Positions 26,647 through 36,888 are shown, counted from the first letter of the stretch. The stretch is 64,000 nucleotides of DNA from Micavibrio_A sp964539025 (GCA_964539025.1 CAZIFA010000001.1:62001-126000); one strand, 5' to 3'. The notes: generated by a model from the sequence alone, not told the origin. Translations and numbers: made by a program.

Positions 26647-28130
26647 CAACCGATCCCGTCCTTCTTGCCATAGATCAAGGCACGACCAGTTCCCGCGCGA
26701 TTTTATTCTCATCGAAAGGCGATATTATCGGCCTGAAACAAAAAGAACTGAAACTCTATACGCCCAACAATGGCTGGGTCGAACAAAACCCCGAAGATAT
26801 ATGGAACGATACGCTCTGGTGTATCCAGTCTTTGTTTAAAGATCATCCTGAAGAAACCAAGCGCCTTGCCTCTATCGGTATAACCAACCAGCGTGAAACA
26901 ACGGTGGTGTGGGATCGCAAAAGCGGTAAGCCCATATACAACGCCATCGTCTGGCAGGATCGCCGTACGGCGGATTTATGCGCAAAGCTTAAAGCGCAAG
27001 GGATGGAAAAGGGCGTTACGGACAAGACAGGACTTTTGCTCGACCCATATTTCTCGGGCACGAAAATCGCTTGGATTTTGGACAATGTCGAAGGCGTCCG
27101 AAAAAAGGCAGAGGCCGGAGATCTGGCTTTCGGTACGATCGATAGCTTCCTTCTCTGGCGTCTAACAGGCGGGCGTGTGCATGCGACCGATGTTACGAAC
27201 GCCTCGCGCACAATGGTTTATAATATTCGCGACGGGCAGTGGGACGATGTGCTGTTGTCCATGCTCAATATCCCGCGCACCATGTTGCCTGAAGTCAAAG
27301 ACAATGTTTGCGAGTTCGGAAAAACAGATATTTCGTTGTTCGGCAAAGCCTACACAATCGGTGGCATGGCGGGCGATCAGCAGGCCGCGATGTTCGGGCA
27401 GGCGTGCTTCAAGGAAGGTATGGTTAAATCCACTTATGGTACAGGTTGTTTTGCGCTGATGAATATCGGCACGAAATTTCGTACGTCCGAAAACCGTCTT
27501 TTGACCACGATTGCTTATAAACTCAACGGACAAACGCATTACGCCATAGAAGGTGCGATCTTCGTTGCGGGTGCGGCGATCCAATGGCTGCGAGACGGAT
27601 TGCATCTATTCAAGAACGCATCGGAAACAGAAGGACTTGCGACATCCGTGAAAGATTCAGGCGGCGTTTACTTTGTCCCGGCTTTTACCGGTTTAGGCGC
27701 GCCGTACTGGAGACCGGAGGCGAGGGGGCTGATCTCCGGACTTTCGCGCGGCACCACTGGCGCGCATATCACGCGCGCAGCGTTGGAGGCGCAGGCCTAT
27801 CAAACTTGCGATTTAATGGATGCGTTTATTGCGGATGGCGGTCACGATCCCAAAGTTATACGCGCCGATGGCGGGCTCGTCGCCAATCATTTCATGTGCC
27901 AATTCCTTGCTGACATGCTCGGCAAGCCCGTCGAAATTCCTGTTATTGCCGAAACCACTGCGCTCGGTGTTGCCTACATGGCGGGCCTACAAGCCGGAGT
28001 CTATAACGGGCTTGATGATATCGCCGGACAATGGAAGTTGTCACGCCGTTATGATCCTTCGATGCTCCCCGCCACGAAGGAGATTCTCTATGCCGGATGG
28101 AAGAAGGCCATCGGCACGCTGGTTGCATAA
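26643..28130 (+). CDS. glpK: Glycerol kinase
   Basis: The ATG at 26643 gives 495 residues. The FGGY-kinase phosphate motif is IDQGTTSSRAI (residues 10-20). Other signatures are VWQDRRTADLC, the substrate loop GLLLDPYFSGTKIAWIL, GMAGDQQAAMFGQACF and YFVPAFTGLGAPYW. It phosphorylates glycerol to glycerol-3-phosphate, the substrate of the upstream GlpD. The start codon overlaps the glpD stop. No facilitator gene (glpF) or repressor (glpR) is seen beside it. Confidence 0.96.
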   Translation: MTTDPVLLAIDQGTTSSRAILFSSKGDIIGLKQKELKLYTPNNGWVEQNPEDIWNDTLWCIQSLFKDHPEETKRLASIGITNQRETTVVWDRKSGKPIYNAIVWQDRRTADLCAKLKAQGMEKGVTDKTGLLLDPYFSGTKIAWILDNVEGVRKKAEAGDLAFGTIDSFLLWRLTGGRVHATDVTNASRTMVYNIRDGQWDDVLLSMLNIPRTMLPEVKDNVCEFGKTDISLFGKAYTIGGMAGDQQAAMFGQACFKEGMVKSTYGTGCFALMNIGTKFRTSENRLLTTIAYKLNGQTHYAIEGAIFVAGAAIQWLRDGLHLFKNASETEGLATSVKDSGGVYFVPAFTGLGAPYWRPEARGLISGLSRGTTGAHITRAALEAQAYQTCDLMDAFIADGGHDPKVIRADGGLVANHFMCQFLADMLGKPVEIPVIAETTALGVAYMAGLQAGVYNGLDDIAGQWKLSRRYDPSMLPATKEILYAGWKKAIGTLVA

Positions 28131-28274
28131 TGATGCGCGTGTAAGTCCTTCCGTAAAAACGAAAATTGCCCGTTTATAGCTTGGGATGTAACGGCGATAA
28201 TGGATTGTCCGCGAGAGGCTGCCCGTGTATAAAGCGGGAATACATGACGTAATATTTTAGTATTTGTTTGGGCC

Positions 28275-30005
28275 ATGCTGATAGCATCCGCAGGATTCCG
28301 CCGCTTTTTATACATGGCCACCATTTTTGGTGGACATTTTTTGTCATATTCCGCATACGCCGCACCGGTGGACTTGCCCGCTTCTGCCGACCCTGGCCGT
28401 GTGCTGGAAAATCAGAAACCTCTGCTTCGCCCCGACGATACGTTGGAGGATTCCGCCCCGGCAAAAGCTGCCGTCCCTGTGATACCGGAAGGAATGGAGC
28501 AGCTTAAATTCATCCTGCATGACGTTGCTTTCGACGGCATGACCGCCTATAGCCCGGAATCGGTGCGCGGCGTTTACTCGCAATATATCGGGCAAGAAAT
28601 TTCCGTCGCAAAATTGTTTGAAATCATGGCGATGGTTCAGCAGCGATATCTCGATGATGGCTATGCGCTGACCAAGGTTGTCATTCCAAATCAAAATATA
28701 CAAGGCGGCAATGTACGCTTTGCTGTGATCGAAGGGCACGTTACGAGCGTCGAGGCGTCCCCCGACATCCGCACGTCGCCTGTGATTGACGATGCCCTGC
28801 GGCAGGTGGCAGCAATGCGTCCGCTCAATGTGAAGAAATTGGAACGGTTGATGCTCGTTCTCAACGATCTGCCGGATTCCAATGTTAGTGCCGTTCTCGC
28901 CAACCCGACTGACCCTGCGGCGGTTGGGGCCGGGGGCGTTCGTCTTGTCTTGCAGAAAAATCCATCTACAGCGAAGATAGCCAGCCTTGAACTGGACAAT
29001 TACGGTTCGAAATTCACCGGGCCGCTGGAAGTTAAAACATCGGCCAATCTTTATCATGTTGGTCCCAATTACAGCCGCCTGTCTGCCTCGCTGATGTCCG
29101 CCGTGCCGATCGACGAACAAAAATCAGCTTCTCTTTCCTATGCTGTGCCGCTGTTCGGTGCATCGGGCACGAAAGTCACGGTGTCGGCATCACGCGCCCT
29201 CACGGAACCTGGATCATCGCTTTCGATTCTTGAAATCGAAGGATCATCGCAAAGCTATGATGCCAGTATCTCTTATCCCGTTATCCGTCAGCGTGATATG
29301 ACGCTTACGATAGACACAGGGTTTGAATTCAAAAATGCCCGCACAAAGATAGCAGGCGAAGAATTATATGATGATCGTATGCGCACCATCCGTGCAGGCG
29401 CCAGTTTAAATTTTTCCGATTCATGGGCCGGTTACAATGTTCTAGACGTTCATTATACGCGTGGTCTGAATATATTCGGCGTGCGTGAATCGGGATCGAT
29501 TGATTTATCGCGTCAGGACGGTCAACCTGATTTCAGGAAATTCGAATTTCTTGCGGGCCGCATTCAGGCACTGCCGTTAAAACTTGAACTGTTCGGTATG
29601 ATAAACGGTCAATATTCTTATGATCCGCTTTTATCATCCGAAGAATTTGGCTTTGGCGGTGGACAGATTGGGCGGGGTTATGATCCATCCGAAATCACTG
29701 GCGATCACGGTGTATCTGCTTCGTTCGAACTGCGCTATAACGCGTCTGTGCCTGTCTTCAAATCCGTTATGGCCATCCAGCCATATCTTTTCTACGATAT
29801 CGGCAAAGTCTGGAATATCGATCGCGGTGCGAAAGATAAAGTTTCGGCGGCGTCCGCAGGCTTTGGCGTTCGTGCTTCACTGGATAGCGGCTGGAACGCT
29901 GACTTAAACCTTGCCCATCCGCTGACACGCTCTGCGGATAATGAGCCGAAATACCAGAACGACGTAGGTGGACGCATCTTGTTCTCTCTTTCGAAATCCT
30001 TCTGA
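28275..30005 (+). CDS. TpsB outer-membrane transporter (ShlB/FhaC/HecB family)
   Basis: The product has 576 residues: a signal peptide (ending near SAYAAP), a proline-rich linker, a POTRA-type domain (ILHDVAFDGMTAYSPE through RFAVIEGHVTSV, about residues 75-160), a second POTRA, then a 16-strand barrel ending in the aromatic residue F of a LSKSF tail. The barrel contains the conserved loop GGGQIGRGYDPSEITGDHG. TpsB exports and folds a TpsA partner; the very next gene, facing it, is a TpsA. They are convergent, not in one operon. Confidence 0.9.
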   Translation: MLIASAGFRRFLYMATIFGGHFLSYSAYAAPVDLPASADPGRVLENQKPLLRPDDTLEDSAPAKAAVPVIPEGMEQLKFILHDVAFDGMTAYSPESVRGVYSQYIGQEISVAKLFEIMAMVQQRYLDDGYALTKVVIPNQNIQGGNVRFAVIEGHVTSVEASPDIRTSPVIDDALRQVAAMRPLNVKKLERLMLVLNDLPDSNVSAVLANPTDPAAVGAGGVRLVLQKNPSTAKIASLELDNYGSKFTGPLEVKTSANLYHVGPNYSRLSASLMSAVPIDEQKSASLSYAVPLFGASGTKVTVSASRALTEPGSSLSILEIEGSSQSYDASISYPVIRQRDMTLTIDTGFEFKNARTKIAGEELYDDRMRTIRAGASLNFSDSWAGYNVLDVHYTRGLNIFGVRESGSIDLSRQDGQPDFRKFEFLAGRIQALPLKLELFGMINGQYSYDPLLSSEEFGFGGGQIGRGYDPSEITGDHGVSASFELRYNASVPVFKSVMAIQPYLFYDIGKVWNIDRGAKDKVSAASAGFGVRASLDSGWNADLNLAHPLTRSADNEPKYQNDVGGRILFSLSKSF

Positions 30006-30014
30006 TACGCTCGA

Positions 30015-30045
30015 TAAAAAACCCGCCATTTTGGGGCGGGTTTTT
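30015..30045. terminator. Bidirectional Rho-independent terminator between tpsB and tpsA
   Basis: Stem CCCGCC / GGCGGG with a 7-base loop, flanked by AAAAAA on the left and TTTTT on the right, so it can terminate transcription from both convergent genes. Confidence 0.85.
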
Positions 30046-30052
30046 CTCTAAA

Positions 30053-33000
30053 TTAATGGATGATACAGCCTCCGGAACCGGCGACAAGGAGACAATTTAT
30101 AGCGTCTTCATTTTTGACTTTTTTTCCGGAAGATAGAATGACGTTATCATCGTCGTTATCGACTTCATCGCCGTTGGCATCGACTGTGACGGATGTATCG
30201 GATTCAAAGCCTGTGTCAATAACAGGCTGACTGACTGGCATGGATTTGCTGACCGTGTCTGTGGGTAGAGAGGATGAAGAGGAAGATGATGAAGCAGACG
30301 GGTCTGCCGTCGTAAACACGAACAAGCTGGATGTGCCCGCGATGCTGCCAGCAGGATTGGCGTTATAGGCTTTGCTGTAAACGGAACTTGCCGTCATGCC
30401 ACCCTTGACTGTATCGGTCGGGTTTTCGGAATAAACCAAGAAGCGTCCGCCTGTCGCGCTGACCGCGTTCATGCCTGCGGACGCACTGTTGAGGAATTTC
30501 TCGGTGGCGGCGAGGATTACGGATGTGCCCGCACCAGCCGATGAAACGCTGCCGTTCGTGCCGATCGTCAGATCGCGTGCCGTCGCACCCAAATCCACAT
30601 CATCGCGGTTGAACAGGGCGGGGGTTGTGATGGCGCTCGTGCCATCCCATCCGGCGAACATATTTATATGGCCCGTGCCGGTGTTGGTAACGGCGCCATT
30701 GACGTCGATATTATGCGTGCTGAGAAGGTTGAGGTTTCCAGCATCATTCGATGTGCCGTTCGCGCTGACGGTAATGCTACCGGTTTTGGCATACGCAGTA
30801 ACCGATCCGGCGCCTGTGGTCAGGCCGCCAATGTCAAAATTCTTGCCATGCAATTGAACGTTATGTGTCTGAGCCGATAAATCCCATGTGTCGATATCGA
30901 AATCGCCTGTGCCAAGCGCAGAATCACCGATGATTAGCGTCCCTGCAGTAATTTGTCCAAGCTGTGTATCATTGATGCTAAAATCACCAGTTCCGCCGCC
31001 AAGACCGATGCTCGATGATGCCGTGAGGGGTTTGAAGAGGACAGATCCTGTCGTGTTTGTATTAAAATTTAAATCAAGCGTATCGCCGATATATGTCTGG
31101 TTGCCTGACGCGCTGCCGCCACCAACGTCGGTTCCGTTGTATATATAAAGGCCTTTTGACGTGGCATCACCGCGCTGGCCCTTGATTGTGGTTGCCGATG
31201 CGCCGGAGGATACGATATCCGTATTGCTCCACATAATGCCGTGATTTGTTGTTGCGCCGGTTCCCCCTTTGCCGGTTATGCTAACCGCGCCATCGACGAC
31301 ATCTATGGAGCTGGCAAGGGCATAGACACCGTGGTTGTCATCCGAACTTGTACCGCCCGTGCCGTTCAACGTAACACCGCCCGTGCCGGAAACACTGATG
31401 ACGCTGCCTTGAAGGCCCACACCCCAGAAATATTGTTGCGTAGCGCCAACGTCATTTCCGCCAAGACCGATGAGGGTTATATCACCGTCGGTGGTTTGTA
31501 ACGATGAGTTATTGAGACGAACGCCAAGCTGGTACCAGGTGCTGCTTCCACCTAATCCGAGCAACGTGATATTTCCTGTACCGCTTGTTATACCACCATC
31601 CGCTAAATTGACGCCGGGTCTGGATTGGCTTTCGGCATAATAATCGGGTCTACCGTCTGAAGCGGTGCCATTATATACGACCGTGCCGAAACTGTCGGTA
31701 ATGTCATGTCCATCGTCAAGACCGCCGCCCATGAAAACGTCACCGCCATTGCTGGTTATGAGCATAGGAGCTTCGAAGTCTATATGACCGTTACCGCTAT
31801 GATCGTTATCGGCGTCACTCCAGAAAATAAGATTTAATTTTCCGGTGGTGGCGTTGATGGATGACGTTTGGTTGGTATATGTTCGACCATCGGATTTGAA
31901 TGTCGCGGTAGCATCTCCGCCAGAAGTCTTGGTGATGGAAGGATTATCAAAGATGACTTCACCGGTATCCGCACCGTCTTTTGCGTGAACCAAGAAGTTC
32001 TTACCAGCGAGGGTAAGACTTCCGGTAAATGACATATCGTTGCCGTAAATTTCTGTGTTGTAGTTTCTTCCCGTCAAATTCCAGTCGCGGATTTCTACAT
32101 CTCTTGAACCTGATACGGAATCACCGATCACCAGTGTCGAAGCCATGATATGAGCTAAGTCATTCTGGTTTATGCTGAGATCACCCGTGGAATTGTCGCC
32201 GACGGCAATCGTGGTCGTGGTTGTTCTGGGTTTAATCGTTACAGTACCTGTTGTCTGCGTATCGACGAGTGCGGAAAAGCTGTCGGCAATATAGGTAATA
32301 TCGCCTGTCGCGCTCGCGCCGCCGACCGTTCCGTCAACGTCCAGAACTACATCTTCCGCGCCGCCGTTGCTGCCGTTGCGCTTGCCTTTAACCGTGATGG
32401 CGCTGTTGCCCGTCGAAACAATATTGGTATGTTGCGTGTACATGCCGTAGTTTGCGCCTGTGGATGTACCTGCTGCGCCGAACAGGTTGATAGCGCCGCT
32501 GACGCTTTCGAGCGTAAAGGCCGCGCCGGTATAGACGCCGCTGCTGTTCCAGTTACCAGTGCCACCCGTGCCATTCATGGTGATACTGCCAGAAGTTGAT
32601 CGCAGTGTGGCCGTTCCTGGATCTATACCAAAATGATTGTCGTTGCCGGGTGCGTTTCCGCCTTGGCCCAGAAGCAGAATGTTGCCGCTGGTTGTTTCGA
32701 TCGTTGTATTTCCGACAGTCATGCCGTTCTGACCGTCGACAGCGGCAGTTCCACCCTGACCGAGAGCGGTTACATTACCCGTGCCGGTCGTAATGGTTGT
32801 GTTGTTGATGGTCATGCCCGTGCCACTATCGGCGGTCGCATAATAATCGGGCCTGCCGTCGGCGGCCGTTCCGTTATAGGCCGTGCTGCCGAAGCCATCG
32901 GTGATGTCATGACCGTCATCAAGGCCACCACCGGCGAAGAACTCACCGTTGTTCGTGTTGACTGTCAAGTTGTTCATGCCGATCTTGCCGACATTGTTTC

Positions 33001-34543
33001 CATCCGAATCCGCCCACAGGATCACGTTTAATATGCCGCCAGCGCCGCTGGATGTGATAGTGGTGCCGCCTATACTGATATCTTTGGCGGCTTTTAAGGT
33101 CAGAGTTGCGTTCGCCCCGCTTGTTTTGTTGATACTGACGGCGCCGCTTGTGGTTATATTACCATCTTGTGTTCCCGCACCGTTTACGGTGGTAATCGTG
33201 ACGTTGTTGCCAGCATTGAGTGCCGCCTCAATGGAAGCATCGTTGATCGTATAAGAATCCGCAGATGGATCAATCGTTCCGCCGCCGACAGGAATGTTAA
33301 CGCCGCCGCCGTCGTCGATTATGACGTTCGATGGGTCGAGAAGCCATTCACCCGCTGTACCATAAGGGGCGGAGGCATCGACCCATCCGCTGATGCCCAG
33401 GTTTTTCTTGCCCGATGTTTCTACAAGGCCACCGTTGCCGGAAAGACTGCCGCCTTTGGCCTCGATCACGCCGTCGAACTGTGTGGAATTATCGGCCCAG
33501 ACGATGATTGTTCCGCCATCGCCATACGTTCCAGTTGTGCTGGCTTTCAGAATAGCCGAACCTGTTATATAAGTGTAATCGCCGCGTTTGATCGTACCGC
33601 CGCCCTGATAATCACCGCCAACGTTAATTTTACCGCCGCCTGTTTTACCCGAAGCGTTGAGCGTTCCTGAAACGATGGCGTTTGCACCTTCAAGAATGAT
33701 TTTACCGCCTTTTTCCACGGCGGAAGAAACATCGACGATACCCGATGTATTGATGACGGCATCGACTATATTCTTGGCGGCGTTTGCGGTCATAAGAACA
33801 ACGCCGCCCTCGGCGCTGATCGTTCCGGTGTTATTGATTGATACATCATTGAGCGGCATGTCCGTCGCCACTTCAACAAGATCATCGCCATAAAGATCGA
33901 CTGTGACTTTTTCACCTGCGGCCAGTGCGATGCGGCCCAGCTTGGCTTGTATGATTCCGTTGTTTGTAATATTCGGCGATACGAACGCGGCAAGACCTGC
34001 TTCCGCCACCGTGATCGAGCCGCTATTGATGATTTCAGCATCAGGATTGCCATTTATGATGTCAATCGTGCCTGAGCCGTCCATGAAGATGCCGTCATCA
34101 ATCGTGCCCGTGCCGACGACAACGCTGCCGACATCGACAACGCTGCCATTGCCGAAGATAACGCCGTTCGTATCAAGAACGAACACGGTACCGTTTGCGC
34201 GGAGCGTGCCGAGAATCTGTGTCGGGTCGCCGCCGCCTATAACGCGGTTGACGACGACTGAACCGGAATTGGGCTGGTGGAATTGCGTGCTGGCGTTTGC
34301 GCCGATGTTAAAGCTGTTCCATTCTATGACCGCGCGGTCAGACCCTTGGAAGACATCCAGATGGTTGGGCGTATTGTAATCGAAACTCGCGGATCCACCC
34401 ACGACATTGCCGCCGGAGGGCAGGGCATTGTCATCGAGTGCGAAAACTTGCGTGAATGGAATCATGGAAACGCCAAGCGTCAGCGCGCCGAAAGTTATGG
34501 CACGGTGGAAAATCTGTCTTGTATGTTTTCGTCTCAAAAACAT
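30053..34543 (-). CDS. TpsA filamentous-hemagglutinin-like secreted adhesin
   Basis: The product has 1496 residues. An extended signal peptide (FLRRKHTRQIFHRA through PFTQVFA) leads into the TPS secretion domain (about residues 40-300) with VVNRVIGGGDPTQILG and NGVIFG. The remainder is Gly/Thr/Asn/Ser-rich beta-helix sequence. Two regions of about 330 residues (roughly 503-838 and 903-1237) are clearly homologous; both contain GGGLDDGHDITD. The C-terminus has an acidic/serine linker and ends in INCLLVAGSGGCIIH, a cysteine pair near the end. Export would be through the convergent TpsB. A role in adhesion or aggregation is inferred from family. Confidence 0.88.
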   Translation of the reverse strand: MFLRRKHTRQIFHRAITFGALTLGVSMIPFTQVFALDDNALPSGGNVVGGSASFDYNTPNHLDVFQGSDRAVIEWNSFNIGANASTQFHQPNSGSVVVNRVIGGGDPTQILGTLRANGTVFVLDTNGVIFGNGSVVDVGSVVVGTGTIDDGIFMDGSGTIDIINGNPDAEIINSGSITVAEAGLAAFVSPNITNNGIIQAKLGRIALAAGEKVTVDLYGDDLVEVATDMPLNDVSINNTGTISAEGGVVLMTANAAKNIVDAVINTSGIVDVSSAVEKGGKIILEGANAIVSGTLNASGKTGGGKINVGGDYQGGGTIKRGDYTYITGSAILKASTTGTYGDGGTIIVWADNSTQFDGVIEAKGGSLSGNGGLVETSGKKNLGISGWVDASAPYGTAGEWLLDPSNVIIDDGGGVNIPVGGGTIDPSADSYTINDASIEAALNAGNNVTITTVNGAGTQDGNITTSGAVSINKTSGANATLTLKAAKDISIGGTTITSSGAGGILNVILWADSDGNNVGKIGMNNLTVNTNNGEFFAGGGLDDGHDITDGFGSTAYNGTAADGRPDYYATADSGTGMTINNTTITTGTGNVTALGQGGTAAVDGQNGMTVGNTTIETTSGNILLLGQGGNAPGNDNHFGIDPGTATLRSTSGSITMNGTGGTGNWNSSGVYTGAAFTLESVSGAINLFGAAGTSTGANYGMYTQHTNIVSTGNSAITVKGKRNGSNGGAEDVVLDVDGTVGGASATGDITYIADSFSALVDTQTTGTVTIKPRTTTTTIAVGDNSTGDLSINQNDLAHIMASTLVIGDSVSGSRDVEIRDWNLTGRNYNTEIYGNDMSFTGSLTLAGKNFLVHAKDGADTGEVIFDNPSITKTSGGDATATFKSDGRTYTNQTSSINATTGKLNLIFWSDADNDHSGNGHIDFEAPMLITSNGGDVFMGGGLDDGHDITDSFGTVVYNGTASDGRPDYYAESQSRPGVNLADGGITSGTGNITLLGLGGSSTWYQLGVRLNNSSLQTTDGDITLIGLGGNDVGATQQYFWGVGLQGSVISVSGTGGVTLNGTGGTSSDDNHGVYALASSIDVVDGAVSITGKGGTGATTNHGIMWSNTDIVSSGASATTIKGQRGDATSKGLYIYNGTDVGGGSASGNQTYIGDTLDLNFNTNTTGSVLFKPLTASSSIGLGGGTGDFSINDTQLGQITAGTLIIGDSALGTGDFDIDTWDLSAQTHNVQLHGKNFDIGGLTTGAGSVTAYAKTGSITVSANGTSNDAGNLNLLSTHNIDVNGAVTNTGTGHINMFAGWDGTSAITTPALFNRDDVDLGATARDLTIGTNGSVSSAGAGTSVILAATEKFLNSASAGMNAVSATGGRFLVYSENPTDTVKGGMTASSVYSKAYNANPAGSIAGTSSLFVFTTADPSASSSSSSSSLPTDTVSKSMPVSQPVIDTGFESDTSVTVDANGDEVDNDDDNVILSSGKKVKNEDAINCLLVAGSGGCIIH

Positions 34544-34742
34544 GTTGGTCTATGCCTTTAGATTAAGTGGGAAGCAAACACAGCGCGCCGGAACCGGCCA
34601 AAAGACACTCTTCAACATCCTTTATTATCCTATTAAAGGTTAAAGAATTCCTTACGGCGGAAGACGCTTTGAAATTCCTGTGCTGTTTCAAGCAGGAATT
34701 CGGTTAAGGATTTGTAAAGATTCGGGGGAAAGGAATGGCGCT

Positions 34743-34779
34743 AGGGACGGAATCGAACCGCCGACACAGGGATTTTCAA
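34743..34779. repeat. 37-bp partial tRNA-Phe duplicate (att-like site, left)
   Basis: It is identical over 37 bases to positions 37836-37872, which are the anticodon-to-acceptor half of tRNA-Phe, but here the sequence continues into unrelated AT-rich DNA, so it cannot be a working tRNA. This is the expected footprint of site-specific integration into the tRNA gene. It marks the left border of the 34.7-37.9 kb island. Confidence 0.85.
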
Positions 34780-34877
34780 CCAGATTATTTCTTTATAGCT
34801 TTATTAAATAATTCAACTTCCTAGAACTTTTTCAATTTATAGCTAGTTAGGGTAGATAGGTTCTAATAGGAGTTTGA

Positions 34878-35261
34878 TTACCCCTGTGATACCCGAAACC
34901 GTATAAGGTTTAATAAGCCCAAAATCCATCCAACTATTATTAAAAAGCCGCCTATAGGGGTTATAAGCGTTAGCCAGCTCAAATTAGGATGAAGGCTCAA
35001 ATATAAGCTAGAACAAAATATGGTTGTTCCAGCGCAGAACGCATAACCTGCCCATTTAAGTATTACGTGAGACAAAGCATTCAGTCCGTAAAGTCCCAAG
35101 CAGAAAATCAGCACTGCATAAAGCTGATGGTATCGTAAGGCGGCCTCAAGCCGTTTAGCGTTGTCAGTCGTAATAAAATCTGAAAACAGATGATCGCTAG
35201 CCGCTCCCATGACAACGGACGTAAGGCCAAGAAATGCGCCGAAGATTGCTATGGCTTTCAT
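34878..35261 (-). CDS. DUF423-family membrane protein
   Basis: This 127-residue protein has four predicted transmembrane helices and the DUF423 pattern: MKAIAIFGAFLGLTSVVMGA, an early Leu-Glu-Ala with LRYHQLYAVLI, CAGTTIFCSSLYL and TPIGGFLIIVGWI. Function is unknown. It lies 10 bases after the truncated histidine kinase on the same strand, inside the tRNA-Phe island. Confidence 0.82.
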   Translation of the reverse strand: MKAIAIFGAFLGLTSVVMGAASDHLFSDFITTDNAKRLEAALRYHQLYAVLIFCLGLYGLNALSHVILKWAGYAFCAGTTIFCSSLYLSLHPNLSWLTLITPIGGFLIIVGWILGLLNLIRFRVSQG

Positions 35262-35271
35262 TGTTATTTCC

Positions 35272-36050
35272 TTAGTAAAAGGATATTTCTACAGTTAAAC
35301 CGTGCGGCACATTGTCTTTAAGGCAAAGTTTGGCTTTATGTGCATCGGCAACCCATTGTGCAATGGATAACTCATGGGCCGCATGATCCGTAAACTCACG
35401 TTCTCTTTTAAAACTGTCACCTATGCGTAGGAAAAGTCTGTTCATGGCTTCGACAAGAGGGGTAACTTCACGCGGTATATAACTGTTTTTGATAGAGGTA
35501 AGGTCGTCTATCTTGCGGGAATCGACCTCGGCAGATAAGGCTATTAGCGGTGTAAGGCTTTGGCGAACGCCTATCCATACAATTAAAAGAAGAAGCGGGA
35601 TCAAAATAGCCATAGGTATGGCAAGGCTGGTCATTAACTGGCCAATCAATTCATAGCGAATGGCGTAGCGTTCTGCCGTTTCTATTTTAATGTCATTTTC
35701 CGCATCGATAAAAACAAAAAACCGCCAAGGTTTGTTTTCTATTGTCTGCACGGAAAACCCCGGCGGGGCATCCACACTGATAAAATCTTTAGCGCGGGAG
35801 GATTGCAGAACAATCTTATCATTCTTCCAGATACGAAAGGCTGTCTTGTTTTCGTAGCGATGCTGGAGATTGGGGTTTTCTGTGCCTATATCGATGTTTT
35901 GCTGTTCAGCAATTTCATGTTCCGTTAGTTGCAAAAGAGTTTTGGCGGAATGAACCAACTGCGCGTCATACACTTCCTCGATTTCATGCCATGCGAAAAG
36001 ATAGGCGATAAGGAAGATCAAGGCGGCAGCTATCAGAATGCCGCTAGTGG
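35272..36050 (-). pseudogene. QseC-like histidine kinase with its catalytic core deleted
   Basis: The frame encodes a membrane helix, a periplasmic sensor region, a second helix near LAIPMAILIPLLLLIVWIGV, a HAMP-like segment and the dimerisation start FTDHAAHEL. It then jumps, in frame, to SIAQWVADAHKAKLCL, which is the extreme C-terminus of such kinases. The missing ~169 codons (rest of HisKA plus ATPase domain) lie inverted at 37002-37511. The junction, near 35368-35373, falls at a shared TTA. The 5' end is also cut: the frame runs out at ~36050 against integrase sequence, and only a TTG start (36021) remains. Inactive as it stands. Confidence 0.82.
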
Positions 36051-36888
36051 TTGCTTAGATGTAGCTGAATTACAAAACCATCTAACTGTAGAGCAAGCCC
36101 TTCAAAATTTCATTGAGCTTTATGCCAAGAAGAAAAATAAGGATTGGCGGAAAGTTGATGCACGCTTAAGAAATACATTCATAAAAGAATATGGTCATTT
36201 ATATCTTACAAATTTAAATCGAAAAGACATTATAGCGCTTTTAGATAAAATTATGGCCAAAAATACACCAATACAAGCGAACAGAACGCATGCTGCAATA
36301 TCAAAATTTTTAAAGTGGTGTGCTGAAAGGGATTATATAGAAACAAGTCCTGCCTTATATATATCAAAGCCTGCTAAAGAAAATCCTCGTGATCGTGTTC
36401 TCAATGATGATGAAATTAAAGGAGTATGGAGATCGGCCGATAAACTGGGTTATCCTTTTGGGCCTCTAATCCAAATTCTTATGCTAACTGGACAGCGCAG
36501 AGGCGAGGTAACCGGAATGCGCTGGAGCGAAATTAATTTTAAAGAAAACGTCTGGATTATACCCAAAGAGCGTTCAAAAAACGGGAAATCTCACTCCGTT
36601 CCATTAACTCATGCGGCAAGGTTGATTCTAGAAGCATTGCCACGCTTCCTTCATTCCGACTTTGTATTCACGACTACTGGTATTACGCCTGTATCAGGCT
36701 TAGGTAAAATTAAGGACAAGATTGCAAAATCTATTAATAAAAAGGACTGGACAATTCATGATCTTCGGCGCACCGCAGCTTCTGGAATGGCGCGGCTAAA
36801 AGTACCACCTCACGTAGTAGAAAAAATTCTTAATCATACGTCTGGGACTTTCTCAAGCGTTGCAGGAGTGTATATCCGTATCAAGTGA
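36049..36888 (+). pseudogene. Tyrosine recombinase (integrase), N-terminally truncated
   Basis: About 280 residues remain. The core-binding region (HLTVEQALQNFIELYA) and the full catalytic set are present: Arg in TGQRRGEVTGMRW, His-Arg in HDLRRTAASGMARL, His in LNHTSGTFS and the Tyr of VAGVY five residues from the end. The N-terminal arm-binding domain usual in tRNA-integrating integrases is absent; upstream the frame runs antisense through the kinase fragment. The protein stops just after the catalytic Tyr. It sits between kinase fragments, and probably mobilised the island into tRNA-Phe before decay. Confidence 0.75.

Noticed and set aside
28344..29120. 258-codon leftward open frame
   Set aside because: Entirely antisense to tpsB; the latter has clear POTRA and barrel features.
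34743..34779. Second tRNA-Phe gene
   Set aside because: Only the 3' half is present and it runs into unrelated sequence; no D-arm or 5' acceptor strand.
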